Positions 27,221 to 36,422 of a stretch of 63,413 nucleotides of DNA are shown piece by piece. Source of the DNA: Verrucomicrobiota bacterium (lineage in GTDB: Bacteria > Verrucomicrobiota > Verrucomicrobiia > Limisphaerales > SIBE01). The position numbers and the translations under genes were made by a program. The stretch lies in the NCBI GenBank assembly GCA_016871535.1, contig VHCZ01000006.1, positions 1 to 63,413 on the forward strand, given 5' to 3'. Numbering within the stretch: the first letter of the stretch is position 1; the number at the start of each line of letters is the position of its first letter. The notes below the pieces were generated by a model that searched no databases, was not told the origin of the DNA, and saw only the letters and a list, made by a program, of their open reading frames with translations.

Positions 27221-27287
27221 AACGTAAAACGTAATACGTAACATATTGGGATTACGCATTACGTTTTACGTTTTACGTTTTACGAAA
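27215..27287. repeat. Family E hairpin between fabD and fabG
   Basis: Tandem ACGTAAAACGTAAAACGTAA words on the left and their complement TTACGTTTTACGTTTTAC on the right form a stem of over 20 bp around ACATATTGGG. The first ACGTAA supplies the fabD stop codon. Similar words occur at 21116 and 63137. Confidence 0.85.
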
Positions 27288-27328
27288 GGTTGACAACCGC
27301 CCCCTGACCACTCACAAGAGGGCGGAGT

Positions 27329-28072
27329 ATGAACCAGCTCGCGAATCAGATCGCCGTTGTGACCGGCGCCGGACGCGGCATCGGGCGCGCCATCGCGCTG
27401 AAGTTTGCCGCCGAAGGCGCGGACGTCGTGTGCGTGTCCCGAACCGCGGAGAACTCCGAAAAAGTGGCGGGCGAAATTCGCGCTTTGAATCGCAAGGCCT
27501 GGGCCTGCGCGGTCGATGTCGCGGATTCGGACGCCGTCGCCGCCGCCGCCGAGAAGATCCTGACGGAGGCCGGGCGCGTCGATGTGCTCGTGAACAACGC
27601 GGGCGTGACTCGCGACGGGCTGCTGGTCCGCATGAAAGATGAAGATTGGGACGCGGTGTTGAATACGAATCTGAAAGGCGCGTTTGCGTTCACCCGCGCG
27701 CTGGCGCGCAGTTTTCTCAAGCAGCGCTCCGGACGCATCATCAACGTGGCGTCCGTGGTCGGGTTGATGGGCAACGCCGGCCAGTGCAATTACGCGGCCA
27801 GCAAGGCGGCGCTCCTCGGCTTCACCAAATCCATCGCCCGCGAGCTGGCCTCCCGGGGCATCACGGTGAACGCCCTGGCGCCGGGTTTCATCGAGACGGA
27901 TATGACGGCGGGTTTGAATGAGGAATCCCGGCAGGCATTGCTGGCGCGGATTCCGCTGAACTGCCTGGGCCAGCCCGAGGACATTGCGAACGCCGCGTTA
28001 TTCCTGGCGAGCCCGGCGGCCCGCTACATCACCGGGCAGGTCTTGACAGTGGATGGCGGACTGGTCATGTAG
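27329..28072 (+). CDS. fabG: 3-oxoacyl-ACP reductase
   Basis: A 247-residue short-chain dehydrogenase that reduces 3-oxoacyl-ACP with NADPH. The dinucleotide loop is VVTGAGRGIGRAIAL (residues 10-24), NNAG lies at 89-92, and the catalytic Ser142, Tyr155 and Lys159 lie in INVASVVGLMG and YAASKAALLG. It ends GQVLTVDGGLVM, as usual. GAGGGCGGAGT before the ATG is a reasonable ribosome-binding site. It sits 108 bp after fabD with a repeat hairpin between, so co-transcription may be attenuated. Confidence 0.96.
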   Translation: MNQLANQIAVVTGAGRGIGRAIALKFAAEGADVVCVSRTAENSEKVAGEIRALNRKAWACAVDVADSDAVAAAAEKILTEAGRVDVLVNNAGVTRDGLLVRMKDEDWDAVLNTNLKGAFAFTRALARSFLKQRSGRIINVASVVGLMGNAGQCNYAASKAALLGFTKSIARELASRGITVNALAPGFIETDMTAGLNEESRQALLARIPLNCLGQPEDIANAALFLASPAARYITGQVLTVDGGLVM

Positions 28073-28223
28073 AGCCTCACGGAACCGGTGTGAAGCGGCA
28101 TTTTTGAGGGACTGAACGCGTTGAAACGAACCGAAAACGTGCGGAAACAAAATCACGAATCGGGGCTTGACGGGTCCGGGAACGTCGCTTAGACACACAA
28201 CGAAACCTAAACCGAAGAAACTC

Positions 28224-28472
28224 ATGGGTGCCGATAAATCGATCGAACAGAAAGTCAAAGAGATCATCGTGGAACAGTTGGGCGTGAACCCGGATCAAGT
28301 CACCCCGGAGGCGAAATTCATCGAAGATCTCGGAGCGGACTCCCTCGACACGGTCGAGTTGGTCATGGCTCTCGAAGAGGAATTTGGACAGGAGATCCCC
28401 GACGAAGAGGCGGAGAAACTCCAGAGTGTGGGCGACGTCATCAAATACATCGAAGAATCCCAGCAGCGATAG
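28224..28472 (+). CDS. acpP: Acyl carrier protein
   Basis: An 82-residue acidic protein that carries growing acyl chains. [20 protein letters not shown] contains the phosphopantetheine site Ser40 in the DSL motif, and [13 protein letters not shown] is characteristic. The start at 28224 (MGADKSIEQ) gives the family length; the upstream codons from 28167 are not conserved. It lies between fabG and fabF. An intrinsic terminator follows its stop and should raise its transcript level relative to fabF. Confidence 0.97.
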   Translation: MGADKSIEQKVKEIIVEQLGVNPDQVTPEAKFIEDLGADSLDTVELVMALEEEFGQEIPDEEAEKLQSVGDVIKYIEESQQR

Positions 28473-28489
28473 TTTTCCGAACCATTTCC

Positions 28490-28531
28490 GGGGCAGCTAC
28501 GGCTGAACACAGCGCGAGCTGCCCCCTTTTT
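28490..28531 (+). terminator. Intrinsic terminator abutting the fabF start codon
   Basis: GGGGCAGCT (28490-28498) pairs perfectly with AGCTGCCCC (28517-28525) around an 18-nt loop, followed by CTTTTT (28526-28531). The next base is the A of the fabF ATG. This looks like a partial terminator that allows excess acpP mRNA, and it leaves no separate ribosome-binding site for fabF. Confidence 0.75.
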
Positions 28532-29788
28532 ATGGCAAACGGTCTCCAGAATCGAAGAGTGGCCATCACCGGCCTTGGCGTGGTCAGTTCCCTGGGGCAC
28601 GACTTCGACACCTTCTGGAAACACCTCCTCGCCGGCGAATGCGGGATCGACAAAATCACGCTGTTCGATGCTTCCGCCTACGATTGCCAGATTGCCGCGG
28701 AGGTGAAGAATTTCGATCCCAACCCTGCGTTCCCTTCCCCCAAGGATGTCCGCCGCGCCGATCGCTTCACGCAATTTGGTGTCTATGCGGGACACAAAGC
28801 GCTGATCGATTCAGGACTCGACCTGGATAAAGTAAACCGCGATGAGGTCGGCGTTTTCATCGGATCCGGCATTGGCGGCCTGAACACGGTGGAGGAACAG
28901 CACAAAATTCTATTGGCGAAGGGACCGGGCCGCGTTTCGCCGTTCATGATCCCGATGCTCATCCTGAACATGGCCTCGGGGTTGTTCTCGATGTATCACA
29001 AGCTGCGCGGGCCGAATCTGGCCACTTGCTCCGCCTGCGCCACCTCCAATCACGCCATCGGCGAAGCCTGGCGCACGCTCAAAATGGGGGACGCGACCAT
29101 CATGTTCGCCGGAGGTTCGGAGGCGACGATCGTTCCGCTGGGGATTGGCGGCTTTTGCGCCATGAAAGCCATGAGCACGCGCAACCACGAACCCAAGCGC
29201 GCTTCGCGGCCTTTCGACCGGGATCGCGGCGGCTTTATCATGGGGGAAGGCGCCGGCGTGATCGTGCTGGAAGAGTTGGAGCATGCCAAAGCTCGCGGCG
29301 CGCGCATCTACTGTGAATTGATCGGTTACGGCAACACGGCGGACGCCAATCACATGACCGCTCCTGCGCCCTTTGGCGAAGGGGCCGCGCGCTGCATGAA
29401 CATGGCCTTGCGCTCGGCGGGTCTCCAGCCGACGGACATCTCGTACATCAACGCGCACGGCACCTCGACGCCTCAAGGCGACTTGTGTGAAACGCAAGCG
29501 ATCAAGACCGTTTTCGCGGACCACGCACGCAAGCTCGCGGTCAGTTCTACCAAAGGCGCGACCGGCCACATGCTCGGCGCGGCGGGCGCCGTGGAAATGG
29601 CGATTTGCGCGAAGGCCATTTACACGAATCTCGTGCCGCCCACGATCAATCTCGAGAATCCCGATCCCGAATGCGATCTGGATTACGTGCCGAACGTGGC
29701 GCGCGAAATGGCGGTGCACGCCGCCGTCAATAATTCGTTCGGATTCGGCGGCCACAACGCCAGCCTCGTTGCACGGAGGTTTGTGTAG
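28532..29788 (+). CDS. fabF: 3-oxoacyl-ACP synthase II
   Basis: A 418-residue condensing enzyme that elongates acyl-ACP with malonyl-ACP. The nucleophile is Cys169 in ATCSACATSNHAIG, with His in NAHGTSTPQGD and His in KGATGHMLGAAGA; NNSFGFGGHNAS closes the thiolase fold. The start MANGLQNRRVAITGLG matches relatives. The ATG follows directly on a terminator T-run, so translation may be leaderless-like or start from an mRNA beginning nearby. Last gene of the fab cluster. Confidence 0.97.
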   Translation: MANGLQNRRVAITGLGVVSSLGHDFDTFWKHLLAGECGIDKITLFDASAYDCQIAAEVKNFDPNPAFPSPKDVRRADRFTQFGVYAGHKALIDSGLDLDKVNRDEVGVFIGSGIGGLNTVEEQHKILLAKGPGRVSPFMIPMLILNMASGLFSMYHKLRGPNLATCSACATSNHAIGEAWRTLKMGDATIMFAGGSEATIVPLGIGGFCAMKAMSTRNHEPKRASRPFDRDRGGFIMGEGAGVIVLEELEHAKARGARIYCELIGYGNTADANHMTAPAPFGEGAARCMNMALRSAGLQPTDISYINAHGTSTPQGDLCETQAIKTVFADHARKLAVSSTKGATGHMLGAAGAVEMAICAKAIYTNLVPPTINLENPDPECDLDYVPNVAREMAVHAAVNNSFGFGGHNASLVARRFV

Positions 29789-30333
29789 GGATGCTTGCGC
29801 CAGTTTCCCCCGTCTCTCGGCTGCAGGCAGAATTCGAGGATGGCGTGTGGATCGTCAGTCTCGAAGATCACTCGCCGCCGCGTCGTTCGCAACCAGCTTG
29901 GCGGCTTGGGTCACGATTGGCCTGGCGGTTACCCTCACGGTCACCCTCCCGAAGCAGAAAGCTGAACCTCTCTCAAGAGAACCCAACGGGGTGGGTCCAG
30001 GCTTTCACTCACCTGCACCTGCAAAGCCCGGCCCGCGGTCCCTTGAATCGTAAAACGCAGGAGGTCACCGGGGGCGAGATGAACGCCAGCTACGCGCGGC
30101 GGACGCACGCCGGCAAACGTCAACACCAGATCAGTCCCTCGCGCCTCCACGTTCAGCTTTCCGCCATTCAGCCGATTGGCCAATTGCGTTGTCACAATTT
30201 CAAACGTTCCGGCCGAGAAATTCCACCGAAGTGTAATACGCCGCGATGATGCCTTTCTTTTCCCGTTCGGTCAGGTCGTTGCTGACAAAACTGAGGCTTG
30301 CCCGCACAGTAGGTCGAGCAACTTGGACCATCG
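29789..30333 (-). pseudogene. Intergenic region with two minus-strand gene fragments
   Basis: 29941-30195 encodes 84 residues ending in a beta-rich module (LLRFTIQGTAGRALQVQVSE) like the C-terminal domain of secreted proteins. Upstream, 30231-30327 in another frame gives SFVSNDLTEREKKGIIAAYY then TSVEFLGRNV, resembling an internal part of a sulfatase (AYYASV region), ending in a stop. Both are isolated pieces. The bases 29789-29940 show nothing recognisable. Confidence 0.5.
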
Positions 30334-31416
30334 ATGACGACTCCCGACCTCCAGGCTCGCCACATCTTATCGGCCTTGGCCGCGCCGCAGACTGATCCCA
30401 CGCCGATCTTTGAATTCTTCCGGGGCAATTACGGAACCGAGTTGCTGGTGGCGGCGGCCCGGCACTTCAATCTTTTTGCGCGCCTGGCATCGGCGCCTTT
30501 GTCATTCGCGGACCTTGGCCGAGAGTTGAAGCTGGCGGAGCGGCCGGCCACGGTGCTGCTGACCGCGCTGCGCGCGTTCGGTCTTTTGACGAAAGACTCC
30601 CAGGACCGCTTCGATTTGTCACCGCTCGCACGCGAACATCTGGTTCCAGGCGCACCCTTCGACGTGAGCGATTATCTGAGTCCGGCGCTCAAGTCGCCCG
30701 GTGTGCAAGCCATGATCGAACGGTTGCAGACCAATCGCCCGGCCGGCGTGAAACAGGACGAACCGGGCGCGGCGTTCATTTATCGCGACGGAATCGAGTC
30801 CGCGATGGAAAAGGAAGCCAGCGCGCGATTCCTTACCCTGGCCCTGGCAGGGCGCGCGAAAAACGTAGCCCCAATCCTGGCGGCGCGAGTTCCGATGACG
30901 GGCGTCTCTTCGTTGGTGGACATCGGAGGGGGAACCGGAATCTACAGCATCGCTTTCCTGCAAATGAACCCGCGCCTCCGCGCCATCGTGCTCGATCGTC
31001 CGGAAGTCTTGAAAGTGGCGTCGGAAATGGCGGCGCGCTACGGCGTCGCGGACCGGCTCGAATGCCGGGCAGGTGACATGTTCGTTGATCCATTGCCGGA
31101 AGGCGCCGAGGCGATCTTGCTCTCGAATGTGTTGCACGATTGGGACGTGCCGCAGTGCCGGACGCTTGTGCAACGCTGCGCCGCCAGCCTCGGGCCTGGA
31201 GGCCGGTTGCATATCCACGATGTCTTCTTGAATGACGACCAGGACGGTCCGCTGCCCGTGGCATTGTACTCGGCGGCGTTGTTCACGCTGACGGAAGGCC
31301 GCGCGTACAGTGGCGCAGAATTTCGGGAATGGCTGGTGCGCGCCGGATTGAGGCCCGGCGAAGTTGCTCCAACCTTGATTCATTGCGGCGTATTGACTGC
31401 AGCCAAAACTCCTTAG
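30334..31416 (+). CDS. SAM-dependent O-methyltransferase (acetylserotonin/caffeate OMT type)
   Basis: A 360-residue two-domain enzyme. Residues ~15-100 form the winged-helix dimerisation domain (LVAAARHFNLFARLASAPLS, LLTALRAFGLL), and residues ~160-355 the Rossmann methyltransferase with SAM motif LVDIGGGTGIYSIAFL, then AIVLDRPEVL, GDMFVDPLP, and LSNVLHDWD, where the His would be the catalytic base. It methylates a hydroxyl on an unknown small molecule, often a polyketide or quinone in bacteria. No biosynthetic partner genes adjoin it. Confidence 0.85.
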   Translation: MTTPDLQARHILSALAAPQTDPTPIFEFFRGNYGTELLVAAARHFNLFARLASAPLSFADLGRELKLAERPATVLLTALRAFGLLTKDSQDRFDLSPLAREHLVPGAPFDVSDYLSPALKSPGVQAMIERLQTNRPAGVKQDEPGAAFIYRDGIESAMEKEASARFLTLALAGRAKNVAPILAARVPMTGVSSLVDIGGGTGIYSIAFLQMNPRLRAIVLDRPEVLKVASEMAARYGVADRLECRAGDMFVDPLPEGAEAILLSNVLHDWDVPQCRTLVQRCAASLGPGGRLHIHDVFLNDDQDGPLPVALYSAALFTLTEGRAYSGAEFREWLVRAGLRPGEVAPTLIHCGVLTAAKTP

Positions 31417-31635
31417 CGTGACTATTCAAATGGAAGAGTGAATCGTTACGGCTTAGTGGTCTTCGCAAGCGTTACGGCTCCAACCGCGTGCAGAGACGAA
31501 CCCGGGAGATCGTCAAGCGGACCCGGGCGAAGTTCATTTTGTTTCTTTTTGACCCGCGTCAAGGAATCGCCTCTTTCCGGTCGGCACCCAGCGCGGGGCC
31601 GACTATTGTCTCGGCCGTCCGACAACAAATCGAAG

Positions 31636-33081
31636 ATGAATGTGTTACTCAAACGAATGAAATCGACGGCGCTTCCCAACCAGACGGTAGGGCGAGCCTG
31701 TCCCCAGCGAGCCGAGTCGGACGTGTTCCACGCACCTCGAGCGGATCGCCGGGACAGACTCGCCCTGCCTGTCCCTGGTTGCCGGGTCCTACAGCCGCTG
31801 GTCGTCTTCTTAGCCGCCGGAATCGTTCTCGCAGACGACTTCCAGGGCTCGACCCATCAAGTGGCTTACGATGGCGAAGAGATTCGGTATTCAATTGAGG
31901 CACCCGACGATCCGGTCGCCCGGCTCCAAAAACGAATCGATAACGGGGAAGCGCGACTGAAGTTCGACTCCAAGTTCGGATACCTGCCCGCGCTCCTTGA
32001 GTTTCTCCATGTTCCGCAGGCCTCCCAGATGCTGGTCTTTTCCAAAACATCGCTGCAACGGCACTTGATCAGTCCGAGCAACCCGCGGGCGATCTACTAT
32101 AGCGATGACGTGTATGTCGGGTACATTCCCGGCGCGCCACTGCTGGAGGTCAGCGCCATGGATCCGAACCTGGGCGGGGTCTTTTACAGCCTGGCGCAGG
32201 AGGAAACGGCGCAACCCAAGTTCAAGCGCAGTGTCGATTGCCTGCAATGCCACGGCGCAGCCAAGACAATGGGCGTGCCCGGGCATTTCGTCCGCTCGAT
32301 TGCCACGGACGAAACCGGCGAACTCGATACGCACAATGAAGCCAGTTACATCACACATCGCACGCCGTTGGAGGATCGATGGGCCGGGTGGTACGTCACC
32401 GGCACGCACGGAGATCAAATCCATCGCGGCAATCTTATCGGCGCGGCGGCATTCGAGCAGGCCGCGAAAGAACCCTACGAACTCGGCAACCTCGCGGACT
32501 TGAGCCGCTTTTTCGAGACCAGGAAATACCTCGGCACCGGCAGCGATATCGTCGCGTTGATGGTGCTGGAGCACCAGGCGCACATGCAGAATTACGTGAC
32601 TCGCCTCAATTTCGAGAGCCGGATCATGCTCCGGCAGTACGGCCACATCCGTTACCTCAAATCACAATCCGAAGCGTTCCTGCGTTACCTGCTCTTGACC
32701 GCGGAAGCGCCGCTCACGGGCCCGGTTCGCGGCAATCCGGAATTCACGAAGGAATTCCAGTCGCACGGCCCGCGCGACCGGCGAGGACGTTCGCTGCGCG
32801 ACCTCGATCTGCAGACGCGGCTTTTCAAGCACCCGTGCAGCTATGGGATCTACTCACCCGCGTTCGACAACCTCCCGGCGCCGATGAAAGAGCACCTTTA
32901 CCAGCGGCTCTGGAACATCCTCACGGGCCAGGATCAAAGCCGGGACTTTGAAAAGGTCCGCGCGGAAGATCGAGCCGCCATTCTGGAAATCCTTCTCGAA
33001 ACCAAGTATGGACTGCCGGAGTATTGGCAATCCGGGCGAACCCGTTCCTCCGCGACTGCCGGCCGTGAGCTGGCGAATTAG
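31636..33081 (+). CDS. Exported haem c protein, uncharacterised
   Basis: About 481 residues. VDCLQCHGAAKTMG is a CxxCH haem-attachment site near the centre; GVPGHFVRS and MVLEHQAHMQNYV provide possible axial or metal ligands. A hydrophobic export segment (LQPLVVFLAAGIVLADD) lies ~60 residues into the ORF because a family B repeat (31686-31769) is translated between the first ATG and that segment. I used ATG 31636; ATG 31657 is an alternative. It precedes the DUF1549/1553 haem protein and may share an electron-transfer role; exact family not recognised. Confidence 0.65.
   Translation: MNVLLKRMKSTALPNQTVGRACPQRAESDVFHAPRADRRDRLALPVPGCRVLQPLVVFLAAGIVLADDFQGSTHQVAYDGEEIRYSIEAPDDPVARLQKRIDNGEARLKFDSKFGYLPALLEFLHVPQASQMLVFSKTSLQRHLISPSNPRAIYYSDDVYVGYIPGAPLLEVSAMDPNLGGVFYSLAQEETAQPKFKRSVDCLQCHGAAKTMGVPGHFVRSIATDETGELDTHNEASYITHRTPLEDRWAGWYVTGTHGDQIHRGNLIGAAAFEQAAKEPYELGNLADLSRFFETRKYLGTGSDIVALMVLEHQAHMQNYVTRLNFESRIMLRQYGHIRYLKSQSEAFLRYLLLTAEAPLTGPVRGNPEFTKEFQSHGPRDRRGRSLRDLDLQTRLFKHPCSYGIYSPAFDNLPAPMKEHLYQRLWNILTGQDQSRDFEKVRAEDRAAILEILLETKYGLPEYWQSGRTRSSATAGRELAN
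31686..31769 (+). repeat. Family B repeat inside the haem-protein ORF
   Basis: GGTAGGGCGAGCCTGTCCCC...GACTCGCCCTGCC, in frame, encoding VGRACPQRAESDVF and RRDRLALP between the start codon and the signal segment. Confidence 0.9.
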
Positions 33082-33327
33082 ACCGAGGGTGCGATTAAGA
33101 CTGTCGGACGACAAAGTCTCCTCCTTCTCTTCCCGAAGGGAGGAGAGGGCTGGGGAGGAGGTGCGTTGGCTCGCTTCTCCTGTTTCCAAGAAGCCCCTCT
33201 CTCCAACTCTCTCCCCACTCGTTCCTCGCGGGGAGAGAGAGAAGTCAATCGGAGTCGCTGACCGACACTTTTAGTCGCACCTTAGACCGATGCCGGGGTT
33301 GACACATGATGCACGGCTGACGATAGT
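33082..33327. repeat. Intergenic family G hairpins
   Basis: Two tandem units. 33098-33170 (GACAAAGTCTCC...CTTCCCGAAGGGAGGAGAGG) is the inverse of the 8226 copy; 33195-33280 is CTCTCTCCCC...GGGGAGAGAG followed by GACCGACACTTTTAGTCGCACC. GATTAAGACTGTCGG and CCGACACTTTTAGTC flank the pair. Confidence 0.75.
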
Positions 33328-36222
33328 TTGGCCAAACCTGTCCGTCCTGTGTTTGCGCCAAAACCAGTTTGGGTCGTGCTTCTGGGCGCTCCTTTAACTC
33401 TGGCCGCCCCGCTTCTTTGCCAGGTCGGCGAAGTCCAGGCCACGCCCGCGAACAAAGCCAGCCTGGAGCGTCATTACGACAAATTCCTGAGCAAAGAACT
33501 CGCGCGCTGCACGACTTGCCATTTGCCGAGCGCCAAGACCGCGCCGGAAAGCCTTGCAGAATTTCCGCACAATCCGTTCGGCCATCGGCTGCGTCTCCTG
33601 GGTGAAGAACTCCGAAAAGCTGAGGCGAAAAGCGACTTACCCACGCGCCTCGCCGTGATCGCCAAGGAAGATTGCGACGGCGATGGCGCCGAAAATGAAA
33701 CCGAACTGTTGTTGGGCCGCAATCCGGGCGACGCCAAGGATTCGCCGGGCCAGGCTGAGATTTCGGAAGCGGACAAACGGCGCGCAGATTTCGCGAAGTT
33801 TCTTGCCTCGTACCGCTGGCTGCCCTTCGAGAAGGTGAAACGACCGCCGGCGCCAACATTTCCACGCTCTTCAGAACCAACCCACCCCTTCGCCCCTCCC
33901 AAGAGGAGAACTACGCCGGAGGCTGCCGGATCAAGCTCCCCTCCCTGGGAGGGGTCAGGGGGTGGGTTACTCGTCCGCAACCCCATTGACTCCTTCATTG
34001 CGGCCGAGCATCGAGCGCGAAACCTTCAGCCTCGCCCGGAAGCGTCCAAGGAAGTTCTGCTGCGGCGGATTTATCTCGATTTCATCGGGCTTTCGCCAAC
34101 TCCGGAAGAACAGCGCGCTTTCGCCCAGGACGGTTCCCGTGCCGCTTACGAAAAAGTCGTGGACCGCTTGCTGAATGATCCGCGCTACGGCGAACGCTGG
34201 GGACGCCACTGGATGGACGTTTGGCGCTACAGCGACTGGGCCGGGTGGAGCGGCGGCAACCAGATCCGCGACAGCAAACCGCACATCTGGCGCTGGCGCG
34301 ATTGGATCGTGGAATCGCTGAACCAGGACAAGAGCTATGATCGGATGATCCTGGAAATGCTCGCGGCGGATGAACTCGCGCCGGACGACACGGATGCGCT
34401 CCGGGCAACCGGTTACCTCGTCCGAAATTACAAAATGCTCAGCCGCGAGCAGTGGCTCGAAGATACGATCAAACACACGGCGCAGGCGTTTCTCGGATTG
34501 ACTGTCGGTTGCGCCAAATGCCACGACCACATGTTCGATCCCATTTCGCAGGCGGAATATTATCAGCTCCGCGCCGTGTTCGAGCCGCATCAGGTTCGCA
34601 CCGATCGCGTGCCTGGCGAATACGACACGGGCAAGAACGGTCTGGTGCGCGTCTTTGACGCGGGCACGAACGCGCCAACTTACTTTTTCATCCGCGGCGA
34701 CGAGCGGCGGCCGGACACGAACCGCGTGATGCAACCCGGCGTTCTTCAGATTTTAGGCGGCAAGCTGCGGCTTCAGCAAGTCAGTCTCCCGCGCTTCGCC
34801 ACGCTGCCCGACAAGCGCGATTTTGTCGCGAGAGACGCGATCGCCGCAAGCGAACACGCCTTGGTCGCAGCGCGCGAGGCTTTGGAAAAGCTGCGGAACG
34901 ACAAGGGTGCCAAAACCGAGAAACTCAACGAGCAGGAATTGAACACCGCCCTTGCCGAGACGAAGCACGAATCTCTCCTCGCTTCCATCCGCGCCGAGAA
35001 ACTCGAAGACCAAAACAAGAAGGGCTCGGACGAGTGGAAAGCCGCCGCCACCGAGGCGGCCGAAACTCAACTCAAGCTGGCGGTCCTCGAGGCGAAACTG
35101 AAACTTCACTCCGCGCAGGTCGCTCAGGCGGATGCCCAGAGCAAAGCGGACCAAGCGAACAAGGCTGTTGAAAGCCTCGCCAGCACCAACAACGAGTCGA
35201 GTGAGAAGACTGAAACGGAGAAAGCCATCGCCGATAAGCTGGCCGCGCGAAAGAAGGATGCCGAAAAAGCGGCGAAGAATCTGGAGACGGCGCAGAAAAC
35301 AACCGCGGAGGCCGAGAAAGCGCTGGCGGACGCCGGGAAGAAACTTGATGAGCCGGCCACAACGAATTACAAGCCGCGTCCGATGGAGACGTATCCGGCC
35401 GCCAGCACGGGGCGTCGTCTGGCGTTCGCCCGCTGGATCGCGAGTCCCGACAATCCGCTCACGGCGCGCGTGGCGATGAATCACATCTGGCTGCGGCACT
35501 TCGGCCAGGGAATTGTGCCCACGCCTTCGGATTTCGGCCGTAACGGGCGCCCGCCGTCGCATCCACAATTACTCGATTGGCTCACGGCGGAATTCATGGC
35601 TCAGGGCTGGAGCATGAAAGCGATGCACCGGTTGATCGTCACGAGCAGCACGTATCGCATGGCTTCGACTCCAGATGAAGCGAATGCCGGTATCGATCCG
35701 GACAACGTTTATCTCTGGCGGATGCCTTCGCGCCGCATGGAAGCGGAACTGGTGCGCGACAATTTGCTGTATGTCTCCGGTGATCTCGACGCGGCGATGA
35801 GCGGGCCCGACATCGACCACAAATTGGGACTCACCTCCAAACGCCGCAGTCTTTATTTGCGCATCGCCGCCGAGAAGGAAGTTGAGTTTCTCAAGATTTT
35901 CGACGGCCCCAGCGTGACCGAATGCTATCTGCGCCGCCCGACCGTCGTGCCGCAACAAGCGCTGGCGCTGGCCAACAGCGGCTTGACCCGCAGCGAGTCC
36001 AAACGGCTGGCCGAACGGCTCGCACAAGAAACCGGGGATGACGACGCCCAATTCGTTGCGCAAGCGTTCCGCCGCATCTTGGCCCGCGAGCCGAATCTGA
36101 CCGAGATCCGGCATTGTCAGGATTTCTTGAGCAAGCAAACCAGGCTGTCATCCCCCGATCGCGCGCGCGCGAATCTGATTTTGGTCCTGTTTAACCACAA
36201 CGATTTCGTCACGGTGCGATAG
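33328..36222 (+). CDS. Planctomycete-type cytochrome protein with DUF1549 and DUF1553
   Basis: A 964-residue exported protein. After a signal segment, CTTCH (~61-65) is a haem c site, then an EF-like DCDGDGAENE. DUF1549 follows (~210-420) with LRRIYLDFIGLSPTPEE, YGERWGRHWMDVWRYSDW and a second CAKCH. Residues ~510-680 are Lys/Glu/Ala-rich coiled coil, then DUF1553 (~690-960) with ARWIASPDNPLTARVAMNHI and FGRNGRPPSHPQLLDWL. Start is a TTG, so uncertain. Paired with DUF1501 downstream, as is usual in Planctomycetes/Verrucomicrobia; function unresolved, possibly polysaccharide or sulfatide breakdown. Confidence 0.85.
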   Translation: MAKPVRPVFAPKPVWVVLLGAPLTLAAPLLCQVGEVQATPANKASLERHYDKFLSKELARCTTCHLPSAKTAPESLAEFPHNPFGHRLRLLGEELRKAEAKSDLPTRLAVIAKEDCDGDGAENETELLLGRNPGDAKDSPGQAEISEADKRRADFAKFLASYRWLPFEKVKRPPAPTFPRSSEPTHPFAPPKRRTTPEAAGSSSPPWEGSGGGLLVRNPIDSFIAAEHRARNLQPRPEASKEVLLRRIYLDFIGLSPTPEEQRAFAQDGSRAAYEKVVDRLLNDPRYGERWGRHWMDVWRYSDWAGWSGGNQIRDSKPHIWRWRDWIVESLNQDKSYDRMILEMLAADELAPDDTDALRATGYLVRNYKMLSREQWLEDTIKHTAQAFLGLTVGCAKCHDHMFDPISQAEYYQLRAVFEPHQVRTDRVPGEYDTGKNGLVRVFDAGTNAPTYFFIRGDERRPDTNRVMQPGVLQILGGKLRLQQVSLPRFATLPDKRDFVARDAIAASEHALVAAREALEKLRNDKGAKTEKLNEQELNTALAETKHESLLASIRAEKLEDQNKKGSDEWKAAATEAAETQLKLAVLEAKLKLHSAQVAQADAQSKADQANKAVESLASTNNESSEKTETEKAIADKLAARKKDAEKAAKNLETAQKTTAEAEKALADAGKKLDEPATTNYKPRPMETYPAASTGRRLAFARWIASPDNPLTARVAMNHIWLRHFGQGIVPTPSDFGRNGRPPSHPQLLDWLTAEFMAQGWSMKAMHRLIVTSSTYRMASTPDEANAGIDPDNVYLWRMPSRRMEAELVRDNLLYVSGDLDAAMSGPDIDHKLGLTSKRRSLYLRIAAEKEVEFLKIFDGPSVTECYLRRPTVVPQQALALANSGLTRSESKRLAERLAQETGDDDAQFVAQAFRRILAREPNLTEIRHCQDFLSKQTRLSSPDRARANLILVLFNHNDFVTVR
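33885..33970. repeat. In-frame palindromic repeat in the DUF1549 gene linker
   Basis: AACCCACCCCTTCGCCCCTC on the left and GAGGGGTCAGGGGGTGGGTT on the right are near-complementary arms. The insert encodes a Pro/Gly/Ser-rich linker (THPFAPPKRR; SSPPWEGSGGG). The left arm recurs at 47277-47308. Confidence 0.8.
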
Positions 36223-36422
36223 CCGTGCATCGCATCTTCCAACCGCCGATGAACGCAGATCGAACCATGAGAAAGTGCCGCTGCGCGTGTCGATTCAGTC
36301 GGCGAGACGCCGACGGATGCAACCGAGACGGCTGCTCTCCCGCTTTCTTCCACCCATTTAACCGATTTAACGATTTAACCTTGTAACGTTTTTAACGTTT
36401 TAACGACTTCGCCTGCGGCTTT
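36223..36422. repeat. Intergenic family K fragment and TTTAACG words
   Basis: AGTCGGCGAGACGCC (about 36297) recurs at about 44146. It is followed by tandem words of the TTTAACGATTTAACC type (36355-36405), including AACGTTTTTAACGTTTTAAC, close to the start of the DUF1501 gene. Confidence 0.65.
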
